Positions 12,805 through 23,440 of a DNA stretch of 64,000 bases are shown here, one piece after another (positions within the stretch are counted from its first letter, which is position 1; every line of letters begins with the position of its first letter). The notes beneath the pieces were generated by a model. It saw only the letters and a list, made by a program, of their open reading frames with translations. It searched no databases and was not told the DNA's origin. The position numbers were made by a program, and so were the translations under genes. The stretch comes from Gamarada debralockiae (taxonomy: Eukaryota > Ascomycota > Leotiomycetes > Helotiales > Hyphodiscaceae), in NCBI GenBank assembly GCA_002803225.1, contig NXFV01000997.1:1-64000 (forward strand). Direction: 5' to 3'.

Positions 12805-13689
12805 GATGGAATACGAGAAATTTAGATATAATCAATATTGCAATGTTGAGAGCTGACGACTTGATTCTTGTCTGAAGCCTTATAAGAGAAGTCGCTTATA
12901 CAAAGAGTAGATGTGTTTTAAGTTTTAAAACTGCCTCGGCACTGTACCGTCACGTGATCGATATTTGAAACCTTTTTAAGGTGACTTGCATAGAAGTTGG
13001 CGGTCACCGTCGCTGCCAAAAGAAACCCCTGTTACCATGCTGCCATGTAATGTGAGGGACGTAAAATTAAATCTATTCTGCTGTATAGTCTAGAAAATAA
13101 ATATTCCGAAAGGAGGGATGAAAGTCGTAACGAATCAGAAGGAGAGAAACCCAACCGACACAAGGGTGGAGTTGGGTATATATACTCCAGGCTAGTTTTG
13201 ACCGCGGCATTCAAGAACCGCAATTTAGGCAAAAGACACGGCTTACGGTCACAGCAAGGCGGGAACTGGCACGAAAAAAATTTAACATAGAGTTTATCAG
13301 TATCTAATGTATCACGTTTAATCGCTTGCATCTCTCTTGAGAGAAATTCACACACTCTCTATATGCCTCGATCCAAGTATCGATTGCGTCTGGTTTTATC
13401 CAATCTCTCATCCAAAATTCGTATGCGGGAGTATCATCGTTCCCGTTCATCACTGCTACTACTCTGCCCCCCATCATCCTCACCATTAATAACGCCATCC
13501 TCATTCTCGTTCCTTCTATCCTTTGGATCGACCCAAGCGCGGACATCCTCACAACCTCTTGGTACCCTAACCTTGTCCCTAACATCACATGTCTTCCACA
13601 GTACTTCCTTAACCTGACAGCCTACCTTCTCAATACTATCTATCGCCCAAATAACATCTAGATGCTTATACCCCTCAATCACGCTCTGA
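12805..13689. other. promoter region of the HET gene; no gene
   Basis: Upstream of the minus-strand HET gene and downstream of the broken HET gene. Contains CACGTG at about 12952. No gene supported. Confidence 0.4.
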
Positions 13690-15423
13690 TGTACAACCCT
13701 AACACATGATACCATGAACATACGCAGTACCAACAAAGAGATAGGATCCATCATCCTGCTTTCTCAATATTGCTAGTTCCTGAAGACCAAGAGAATGAAA
13801 GATGTAATCGCCCACTCTCGTTGCTTTCGGTGCTAACCCAGATAACCTTTCCTGGAAAACACCACTGTGCGACTTTCCGTTTGATATTTAGCTCGAGTTG
13901 ACGCCTCACTCCTCGTTCGTTTGACTCGAGTCTATAATCATATCCGGGCCGGTACTCTTGCCACCCAGAACGGGTGAATATCTGACTTGCAATCATCACA
14001 TCAAAAAGTGTTCCGTCGACGCTTCGGTGCAAAGCTTCATGACTCGGACTTTCGTCAGCTTCGTAATAGCCTTCAACTCTCTTAGAGTTTCAGAAACCAC
14101 CTTTAGAAATGATCCTGCTAATCATGGTGTTGATATCCCACGACCAAAAGGGCTTCTCATCCAGTTTGTGCAAACGCTCTTCGGTTTGCTGCACATTATG
14201 CTCTTCTAACACATCAACGCAGCACCCATCAACGTATATCAATCTCGAGGCTTCAGGGAAGCTTGAGGGAGAGACTTTTGGGGGTCTCGTAAAGCCTGTT
14301 CTCTATGTGGAATATGTTGAACTTCACTGTCGTACACTCTCGTTACAGTTCTGCAACCCAAGATAGTTGATCATCTAAAGAGAAAACGTGAACTCAATGG
14401 TCGATCAGAGTAAGAACTTCGAGATCTCCGCTGCTTATGATACTCGATCTGAAAGCCATGATATAGACACGAGCTGGAGACTCCGTGTAATCGGCCCTGA
14501 AGGTTGCTCGTGTCCTGCGATGCGCCAATGCCATGACCGCAAAGACTTGTCTCGTGGATCCTGGCAGGAAAGATGACGAATATGGTGAAGCGAATCCACA
14601 AGATCTATACAACATCTACTGCGAAAGGAGCTCCTGATGCTAGCCAACACCCACGCTCGGTCCATCTCACCGCCAAATTCAAGATGCACCTCAGGCCGAA
14701 CACTAATGAGCCGGATCGTGAGCCACAGTACTGGTCAAGAGATTTCACTTGTCCCGCAGCAGAAAACAGCTCTTTGTGAACTTGCAAGCTCTTGCACGAC
14801 CCATACTCGTTCCCACCAAGATCTTTGTGGAAGGCGGGAAGCCGCAAGCCATGCGTTATCATATTCGTGGCCACCCAGGTATTTGATGGCATCAGTAAAA
14901 GCATAACCCATGTCATTCAAAATAAGTGAGAGCCTTCCCGCATACGAGCCATCCATTCGCCATTTTTCAAGACGGCGGTATATACTCTCTGTGAATTGAA
15001 GCTCCATGGAGCTATCTTCACTTGCGAGTCCCAGCCAGATCACGATTCTCTCAGCGCCAGCGTAGATCTGTTGCATCTGTCCAACTTGGTGATTTCGCTC
15101 CTGGATTTCGGATTGATCGATGCATATTGCATCAACCAAATGGTTTGCGCTTGACCATGAATCGAATTATCGCGCAGATTCCGGAGAGCTTGTTCGAGAT
15201 TTTCCGTGACTGAGAACGGCAGCCCATTTAGGGAAATTGTTTTGTTGAATCGACGGTCTCCCCATGTATACGACAAGGCTTCGTATGCTCGACCTGGAGC
15301 ATCACGAAGACGATGTATTAAGGTACACTTGATTGGCTCATCGAACGCTCCGGGAAGGATATCAAGCAGGCGGAAGGAGTCATGACCGGACTCTAAGGGC
15401 GAATATATAAAAGAGGAAGCCAT
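13690..15423 (-). pseudogene. HET-domain gene broken by frameshifts and a stop
   Basis: Read on minus from 15423, the frame starts MASSFIYSPL and carries FRLLDILPG and YEALSYTWGD. Near 15136 one base is missing between TGG and TT, so the continuation (VDAICIDQSEIQERNHQVGQ, then AGAERIVIWLGLA) lies in another frame. After the conserved WWERVWVVQELA segment a TGA stop (14735-14737) interrupts. The same frame reopens and reaches CQDPRDK, where another one-base loss near 14545 moves VFAVMALA to a third frame. Further downstream, LIYVDGCCVDVL and, at about 13700-13850, GDYIFHSLG...YLFVGTAYVHGIM are recognisable HET C-terminal blocks in shifted frames. A sequencing error could explain one lesion but not all of them. 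Confidence 0.85.
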
Positions 15424-16114
15424 GACGCACTTGCGACGACGTTGATACCCATGGATGAAAGAGCATGCTCGCGGGTTGAAAAACTGAGGGAGGGCTGCGG
15501 CTGCTCCGCCTCGATATCGGAACTAATGGGGTAAGCCAGCCAATTGAAGGATACCTTAGGTGCGAGTACTTTTACGTACAATAATAACTACAGCTATTTT
15601 ATAGACACTCCCCATTGCGGCGTCGCCAATGCTCGGACTAACGGGCCGAAGGGGGAAAAGAAGACGCAGACGTGTCATTTGTAGTTCAAGAGAAAGGGGG
15701 AAAATATTGGTAACGCCAACTCAAACAGGAAAGCGATGCGTAGCGCCCTATCAACTGCAAGCCATACCCATAAGGCTGTGCAAATAAGCTTCAGCTTCTG
15801 TCACTTCCAGGGTTTGTGTTTCAGGGGGGTTTAGCGGCCGTAGCCTGCTTAGTAACCTGGAAATGAGGCTACCAGGGCCATGAGTGGACGAATTCCATTT
15901 GGACTGAAAGCGGCAGGACTTGAGCAAAACTTTGGTGAGGGGCACAATAAACACAGTGACGAGCACACGGCACGATTGATCAGATATATATGATAGCTCA
16001 TTCCCTTTCAATGAACTTTCATCAAATCTTCCTTCGACATTCCTCCAGCTTGTCCTTCGGCTAAACATCTAAACTCGTCAACGAACGTAAACACATCAAT
16101 CGCATCAATCCATC
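15424..16114. other. intergenic, probable promoter of the 16115 gene
   Basis: No gene recognised. Short ORFs at 15393-15581 and 15751-16068 on minus have no supporting features. Confidence 0.4.
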
Positions 16115-17660
16115 ATGGGCAGACTCGTGAAGCTCATAGGCTCAGGTATTGGCCTAGCGTCTGAAGCTATCACAGCACGCAAACAATCCAACTCACAGAG
16201 AGCGAGCGCAAACGCCGGCGAGAGTAGTAGTAGCGCAACCTCCAGAGAACCTGCCATCAACGATCCTCCTCCACAATACGTCGAAGTCTCAGACGAGCAT
16301 GCCGATCAACTTATCGCGAGCGGAAAGGCCGTTCCAGCGGACTACAAGGGAGATCGCAAGGTCAGCCATCCAGAGGACGAAGATGACGACGCGACCTCTG
16401 AGGAAGGCGATGAGGAACAATGGGAGCTTGACGATGCTGTAGACGAGCATTTGGCACATACACCGTCTGAGGAAGAGCCCGCGCAAAATGTTGATCAGCT
16501 CACGGATGCGTTTATGAGGAGCCATCCGCCGCCAGCTTGTGCAGAGAGTGTGCAGGCTCGTGGAAAGTTGCCATGCCCGGTCATCATTCCACAGCGCAGA
16601 CCAAGAGACAAGAAGCGCGGTTTCGTGAGAGCGTATGCGCCTGTTTTGGAGGATTGTGGCATCGATCAAGCTACCTTCTTGGACTTTCTGAAGACATTCC
16701 ATGCGGCCAGCAAGGCTTCGCCTTGGCTCACGGTAGTCAACATCGCTGCTGCAGGTGCTGGAATGGCTCCCTCTGCCATCGCCATGGGCGTTTCAACTGC
16801 GGTTCAAATCGCAGTAGGAGTAGCAATGGAAGTTCAAGCTAGAACTAGGTATGCCACAAAGCCACCCCTTTAAACTCGCCTGCTAACTTCTTTCAGGACC
16901 AACTCCTTCCTCGACCGCATGAACAACGAGTTCTTCAAACCCCGCGGCCTCTACTGCTTGATCATGACCTACAAGCCCGAATCGTCCGATAGTCATGCCT
17001 CAGTCGACATTACACAAGCGATATCCTCCTCTATAAACCCCGCTTCGTCAGGCATGAAGCAAGCCTTCAGAAACATGCGTCTCTCATCTGGTAAGACCTA
17101 TGGCGAACTTGAACTCCCTGAAGCAGCACCCCTCATATTCCCCGCTCTCGACCAATTGGCAGCATCTACAACGGAGGAAGAAGTCAAGAAGCAGAACAAG
17201 ATGAAGAGCAGTCAGAAGTTCGTCGCGGATTACTTTGATCGCAGAGCTCAGGCTAAATATGCCGCCGAGAACCCGAACAGTTCCCTGGCTCAGACCCCGT
17301 CAGAGGGCTTTGCTTCGAGATATTCAGATCCGAATCATCCTGCAAACAGCGGCTCCCTGATTGCTCTTGTTACAGGTGGAATGCTCAACCCTCAAGGCAG
17401 GAGACAGGAGAGGAGATCTGCAAAGAGGATTGCGAGGGCTTATTACAGGGGTGAGCAGATTACGCCCCAAACAGGAAAGCGGAGGGAGGGTCTTGTGAAG
17501 AGGATGTTGAAGAAGGTAAGGTCTTTACAGCTTGGTATATTATGATATATACTAATGATTTTGATAGGATGTGTTGTACTTGATGATCGTGAATCTACCA
17601 ACAGATGCCGAGTTAGCAGCCGGGAAGCAGTCAGTTGCGAATGAACAACCACAACAATAA
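16115..17660 (+). CDS. conserved ascomycete protein of unknown function
   Basis: Three exons: 16115-16848, 16897-17515, 17568-17660. The introns are 48 and 52 nt, the second with a clear CTAATGA branch site; 481 aa. The N-terminus MGRLVKLIGSGIGLASEAI is followed by a Ser-rich linker and an acidic stretch (PEDEDDDATSEEGDEE). A middle region (FLDFLKTFHAASKASPWL) leads into a Gly/Ala-rich hydrophobic segment (NIAAAGAGMAPSAIAMGVST). The second half contains FLDRMNNEFFKPRGLYCLIM, then a basic C-terminal part (GRRQERRSAKRIARAYYRG). I know this architecture as a widespread fungal hypothetical protein but can give no function. The Ala/Gly segment could be membrane-associated. The intron positions and continuous frame make the gene model solid. 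Confidence 0.85.
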
Positions 17661-17778
17661 TGCGGAGGATGGCGAGAATGGCATATCTTATGCCACAAAA
17701 AAGCTAGTCTTCCAAACTCGATAAATTCATGAATCATAATCGCATTCCCTCTTGTATCAATATCCTCACTATCACATT

Positions 17779-18899
17779 TCAAGTCAACACGACAATCTTC
17801 CCACCAGCCTTATTCTCCTCCATAGTACGATGAGCTTCCACAATATCATCCAAGTGGAACACCTTCCCGATCTGAATCTTCATCGTGCCCTCCTTAATCT
17901 GCTTCGCCAATTCCTCCAACGGCGTCGCAATGAAATCCTCTGCCCCACCCGAATAACAAGTCAAATTAACAGCATTAGGAATCGAATCCATAGGACTGAA
18001 GTTATCAAGGCTCCATTTATTGCCCACCATGCCCGTCATACAAACGCTTCCACCGGTTTTCACACACTGCAGCGAATCCTCCAATGTCGTAGTGCCCACA
18101 AGTTCCAGCACTCTGTCAAACTTTTCTGTCAGCTTTCCAGAAATCGCACCATCATCAACAATAACCTCATGAGCACCACTCTCCTTCAGCATAATCTCCC
18201 TATCCTTCCTCCTCGTCGTGCTCGCAACATAAGCTCCATGATTCCTCGCAATCGCCGCAGCAGCCAACCCAACACTTGTCGTGCCGCCCCTAACTAGCAA
18301 TCTCTCCCCCTTCTTCAACCTGAGTGCCGTAAACAGGCTCCCCCAAGCCGTCTGCAACATCTCGGGAATCGCACCAAAGACCTCCCATCCCAACTCCTCC
18401 CCTCCTTTCACAACCTGCACATTCTTCACTGGCGCACAAGTATACTCCGCATAGGCCCCATCGAAATCTCGACCAAGACCGCCCATTGCTGTTGCTACGA
18501 TGGAGCCGGGGGGGAAGGAGTTGTCGGGACAGGATTCTACAATGCCTGTGGCTTCGATACCCAAGATGCGAGGGAAGGGAACGTTGGGACTGTGGCCTTG
18601 ACGAGTGAAGAGCTCGGAGCGGTTGAGTCCGAAGGCACGGGTGCGGATTAGGACCCAGCCGAGTTTGGGGACGGGGATGGGTCGTTGTTCGAGCTTGAGG
18701 ACTTCGGGCTGTGAGCTTGGAGTTAGTAGAGCTCAATAAGGGGGGAGGACTCAATTTGATATATTTCAACTTCGAAAGGTACTGTCTACGGAATGGGATT
18801 GAGAATGATATTTATGGAATGGGATGGAGCTGGAAAGAAGTGCAGAGATGTACATACCCCACCCGGTTTGTAGATAACGGCTGCTTTCATTGTCGCCAT
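17779..18899 (-). CDS. MDR-superfamily oxidoreductase (quinone-oxidoreductase-like)
   Basis: Two exons on minus: 18858-18899 (starting [14 protein letters not shown]) and 17779-18708; intron 149 nt; 323 aa. The GroES-like N-terminal domain shows [20 protein letters not shown] and [14 protein letters not shown]. The usual GHE zinc ligand motif is replaced by GIEATG, so catalytic zinc is not expected. The cofactor-binding fold has [19 protein letters not shown], the AXXGXXG-like nucleotide loop of zinc-less quinone oxidoreductases, with a basic patch (STTRRKDRE) that fits NADPH. Family members reduce quinones or conjugated enones; the substrate is unknown. It lies about 800 bp from the broken SnoaL-like gene and 1.6 kb from the Zn2Cys6 regulator, a setting often seen in small metabolic clusters. 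Confidence 0.88.
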
Positions 18900-19714
18900 T
18901 ATTGTGCTCGCGGTTGTACTGAGTGCGGAATTGGAGATAATTCTGATCATTCAAAAAACTTTGATCAATGGGTGCTTGCGAAGACGGGGGTAGAAGGGAT
19001 GGCAGAGCAAAATATATATAGTGAGTGTTCGAGGGGACGCGAGCTGGGGTTGGCGTGGAGGGGTACGGTAGCTTGCCTTGCCTACCAGGGGCTGCACTTT
19101 ACTTGCATTAGCGTCTTTATGGCACTTGGGGTCGATTGGTTGTGAATGGCCCTGAAACCGGTGCCGATCCCAATCCAGCTAGACTGAGAAACTGCCCCTC
19201 GATTGAGGCTACGATACATTGCTCTGTGCTGACCGCACATATTTGATATTGATATGTGTTTCGAACTGCAGCACCAGATATCCTCACAGTGGGCAGAAAA
19301 TCCGACTTCCAAGGAACTGGTCGAAGGACCGGCGAAGCCGATCCCAATTACGCCAGAACGAGCTCTTTCTGCGGAGGCTGAAAACACCATGGCTTTTTCA
19401 TTGACTGTTCATCCACAAAATGAAGAGACTTTGCTTTGAAAGACGAGATAACGTTGAGCAAAACCGAAGCCTCCAAAACTGCAAACCCGATCCTGCATGG
19501 GACGCACTAGGCCAAACGATCTGAACATAAAGTTGCCATTCCATCCCCCTAAACTTCATATGGATGGACTTAAGGACCCAAGTAAACACAGACCTGTACC
19601 TTTTTACGATCTCCGAGTCAGGTTGGACCACTGTTTGATCTCAGCCCAAGTATCAGCATAGTAATCCGCCAGCTTGTTACCCAATCAACTAGGTAATACT
19701 AGGCTGACATTGCG
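18900..19714. other. intergenic between divergent genes
   Basis: Promoter side of the oxidoreductase. No gene seen. Confidence 0.4.
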
Positions 19715-20083
19715 CAGTGGCGGTCGACAAGGCAGTAATCACTGCTGTTCTGAAGGAAAACAAGGCGCACTCAACGCCTCTAGCACTCCGACGGTTATTA
19801 AACTCTATGCTCCAGGCGGTGTCTTCATGGCCCAGAACTTTCAGACTGCGATAGGCACCGAGGAGGTACGCAAGGCTTTACATTCAACATGATCACGCTC
19901 TCTGTGGAGTCCAACATCATTGAAGTCGTGCCGGTCACTCCTAAGTGGGCATTTGCGCGCACCGCATCCGCTAGAAACGTGAAGGTACCGGAGGCATACC
20001 AGGAGTTATTTGTAATACAGAAGGTTGATAGGGCTTGGAAAATTGCTAGATACTGTTTCTCGACGACCAACCCGCCACATTAA
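19715..20083 (+). pseudogene. SnoaL-like (NTF2-fold) protein gene, broken
   Basis: Pieces of one domain lie in more than one frame. AVITAVLKENKA is followed, in a shifted frame, by ALNASSTPTVIKLYAPGGVF and MAQNFQTAIGTEEVRKA. After another shift near 19885 come FNMITLSVESNIIEVV, WAFARTASA, QELFVIQKVDRAWKIARYCF and the end at 20083. This order matches small fungal SnoaL/YybH-type proteins (WAFARTxSAG and ELFVxxKVxGxWKIARYxF). At least two frameshifts or small deletions, plus loss of several residues before FNMI, indicate a pseudogene. Short introns could not be fitted to explain the breaks. Confidence 0.7.
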
Positions 20084-20497
20084 AGGCGGGTCGAAGACTC
20101 GATAGACAATGAATGCAATGGTTGGGCCTTAGCCGCAGAAGAGATGCGGACCAAGGCTGCCGCAACTGCGCGATGACAACTGAAGATGGGTTCGACCGCC
20201 TTTCCTTGTAGCACTACAGCCAATATCTTTGAAATTTGCCTCAATTTTCTGTCTTAACCTCGTCATGATGTACATTGATACTTGAGCACTAGCAATGCTG
20301 ACATTTCGGGTCTGATAGGGCTGCAGCCAGATGACAAATCGAGGCCCCAACCTTGCCAAGATTGGGGTTCTTCAGTAGCCCTGGTGGCTGAATCACGTGC
20401 CGACTTTCATATCCAAATGCTTAGGTACTAGCTCGGCTCGCGCCCAAGCTCACTCATTTCTTTTGAGCAATTCCTAGGACGCTTAATCAATAAAGAT
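20084..20497. other. upstream region of the Zn2Cys6 regulator
   Basis: No gene. CACGTG at about 20395 lies about 100 bp upstream of the start codon. Confidence 0.35.
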
Positions 20498-22314
20498 ATG
20501 TTTGGTCTCATAGTACCACCAGATTCCGAGCCCCCAACAAGGAGATCGCACAAGAAATCCAGGAATGGCTGCACGACGTGCAAAGAGCGCAAACTGAAGG
20601 TACCTTTTGCCCAGAAATAGCGACGTCTGTCCGTCAACTAACCTCAAAAAATAGTGCGATGAGGTGAAACCAGTCTGTGGAGCTTGTTACCGTCGATTCC
20701 CCATCATCAAAGCCTGCAATTATGGACCACCCGTCTCCACTCGGAAAAGCGACCCCGCACGAACTAGAGCACTGGCACCAAAAACCGACCAGCCTCAATT
20801 CAGCGGCTCTGAGTATCCCTCAGACAGTGTAAGCGCATCGCAGTCTGAGGGGGAATGGGATTGGAAAGTGGCATTGCCAAGATCGTTGAGCGCCGAGATG
20901 CTGGATCCATTTGAGACTCATCCCGAGAGTAAAGTTGCAGGTATTGATGTTTTGATGAAACATTGTTCGTAGTCTCGTTTTCTTCCACCACCCCAGAATT
21001 TGTTCTCTTCTAACCTGTGATAGACCTGAAGACCGCCGTGTACAGAACTTTCCCATGGCAACCACCATCAGAAACTAACCCCACGACCAATTTTTACGTC
21101 CCGCTTGTCTGGAGCGATCCGGTCCTCTTCCATGCAACGCTTCAGCTCACCGCATTGAGACTTGAAAGCATTCTGATTGATAGACCAAAATCCAATTCCA
21201 GTCTGTTAACAGCTGAATGCATTCGACTTCTCAGAGACCGAGTCGAGAATTCGGATCTCGCTGAAGGAGTTTCGGATACGACGATAAGTGCTGTGGCAAC
21301 ACTAGCAGCCATTGAGGTGAGTAATTCCACTCCTCCGTCTGTCAAATAATTCCCAGAACCAAATAGCACGAGAAAAACAATATGAGAATGCTGAGGATGC
21401 ATATGGATGGATTGAAACGAATGGTGGGGATTCGTGGCGGTCTGGGTGCAATCCGAGAGACGAATCCAATGGTTGCGAACAGCGTATTCTGGTCAGCATT
21501 GATCCCCAATTAATATTGGACCAACTTACTGAAAGCTCGTAGGATGTTTGTTGTGGCCATCTATGAAGTTTCATTCCCAGAAGTTGATCCTGTGCTCACT
21601 CCTTTCTTTCCCGGCGACCACGGCCTCCAAGTCGTTTCGCACTTCCAGGACTTTGGACCAACGTACGAACACCCGCCCCCTCTCGATCTGGTTTCGCTCG
21701 GCCTCACCCCACCTATTGCCACCATCCTGAACTCAGTTCAACACGTTTCGCAATTGGTTCCCATGTGGAATAGCTATCCGACAGCAGCTAGGCATCTTGT
21801 CATGTTGACGCGTATGTGCACCCTTCTCTCGCATCTCCTCAGCTTACCACCCATCACCGCATTATCGCTTCCCGACCCAGAATCAAGCGCCAGCCAGATC
21901 TCGGCTCTTGTTTCGGAAAGCGCTCGTTTCGCGATCTGTCTTCATGTTTTCACTGCTTGGCGCGGACTTCCTCCGGATGGAACACTGACCATCAACCACT
22001 TGATGCACCAACTTATTGCTTCACTCAAAGCTCTTATGTCAACTCAAGGTTACTCTAATAACATCATTCTGCTGTGGATAGTTGCCGTCGGCGGAGTGTC
22101 GGCGCTCAATATGCCGGAACGAGCATGGTTTGTGAGCCACTTGGCTGATATGACGGAAGAGATGGGCATTGAGAATTGGGCAGATATGAAGGCCTGTGTG
22201 AGTAGGGGTATCTGGCATGAAAGGCTTGTTGGGAGGGCTCATAAGAAGTTGTGGGATGAGGTGGAAGCGAAAAGGAAGACTTTGGCTGTGGTTGAGGAGA
22301 CGCTCGAGGTCTAA
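20498..22314 (+). CDS. Zn2Cys6 fungal transcription factor
   Basis: Five exons: 20498-20599, 20655-20964, 21024-21316, 21367-21491, 21543-22314; introns 50-59 nt; 533 aa. The binuclear zinc cluster spans the first intron: C-x2-C-x6-C-x6-C-x2-C-x9-C (NGCTTCKERKLK then CDEVKPVCGACYRR). The C-terminal part has the fungal-specific regulator pattern, with DVLMKHYLKT-AVYRTF, FHATLQLTALRL, AVATLAAIE, and MRMLRMHMDGLKRMVGIRGG spliced to VFWMFVVAIYEV. The acceptor at 21366 is preferred over the one at 21356 because only it gives the conserved MHMDGLKRM frame. It probably acts in the nucleus on promoters with CGG half-sites. The targets could include the neighbouring oxidoreductase, but that is inference. 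Confidence 0.9.
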
Positions 22315-22572
22315 GTAAGAGCGATGTGGAGTGGTTGAGCACATACCTTTGGAATACCCAATTAGGAAATTGGAAGGAAGACCGAGGGCTGAAGGGACAA
22401 GTACACATCAAAGGGCAAAAGATATTTCTGTGCCAGAACAATGAAAAGTGAAAACCCAGCCATTGCCATCCACGGCTCACGCTTGTGAGGCGAAAATGAT
22501 ATCGCCAACAGAGTCTCGAGACCCATCCTTCATCTTCTTCCCTCAACAGCTGTGTGACATCCTCAAAACTGT

Positions 22573-23440
22573 TCATCTCCGCCATCTCCAGCGCATTCTT
22601 CTCTTCACAATAATACCGTCCCTTCCCAGGGAGGCTTCTTCTGTGACATTTCTATCGGCTCCCTTGTTGAGGAGTAGCTCAACCATGTCCTTCTTCCCTC
22701 CCTTGGCTGCGAGCAGTAGCGGTGTCTCGATTCCATAGATCGATATTATGGAAACCATCCGCGATAAGCAATCCACGTAGAGGTGTGTATCGATAAACGC
22801 GCCATTGTCGAGAAGATATTCAACAAATTCGAGCCGGCCCGAGGCACCAGCAACATGACCAAAAACCGCCAGTGCTACAGCATCAGTGTTGGCGACGATG
22901 CCACCATGGTCGACGAGAAGCTTGATCACTGAAAGTGGAGACCACATTGACGCATAGGTCGTTACTTGCCGTAAGAAGCGGGACCATTAGGATCAGCGCC
23001 GCGTGCTAGGAACCACGGCACAATATCTTCGTTACTAACGGCGCGTCTATCTTCAGTTGAGCGTAGGACATCGAACGATTACAGTATGATTTGGTGACTT
23101 ACGAGAATGTGAGGGATTCTCTGTGCACTGCTAAGACAATTGGGTCCCAACCCATCTCAACTAGCCAATCGAGAATCTTGCATCTCCAGCCTTAAAAGCA
23201 TATTGCGTTACAGCTTATGAAACACTCTCGTGGCCGCCGTCAGAAGGGAAATCCACGATTGATGAGGTACTTCAGCAAAGAGAGGTGTCCATGATTCGCG
23301 GCTTCAAAGAGGAGCGCGGCTGTGAAAAGAATCAATCTTGTGAACCTGTTGTTCCAGAAGCTCCTCGATTTCTGTTTGTGATCCCCTTCTGCAGAGGTTC
23401 GCAGTCGTCTGAAAGCGAGAAAGTCGTCACCTTATGCTTC
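22573..23440 (-). pseudogene. ankyrin-repeat protein gene, decayed
   Basis: On minus, ankyrin-like units appear in order but in different frames: TEIEELLEQQVHKIDS, LLFEAANHGHLSLLKYLINR, KILDWLVEMGWDP, DIVPWFLARGADPNGP, PLSVIKLLVDHGG, GRLEFVEYLLDNGA, and TPLLLAAKGGKKDMVELLLNKGADRN. Frame changes near 23312 and near 22965 cannot all be introns, though a GT...AG intron after ESLTFS is plausible. The C-terminus after GADRN degenerates into Arg/Trp-rich sequence. Normal members would be a run of ankyrin repeats of similar length. A heavily spliced active gene is less likely but not excluded. Confidence 0.6.

Noticed and set aside
14735..14737. TGA in the HET pseudogene as the true end of the gene
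   Set aside because: Conserved HET C-terminal blocks continue for another kilobase in the same orientation.
16289..16702. 137-codon ORF on minus
   Set aside because: Antisense shadow of exon 1 of the 16115 gene.
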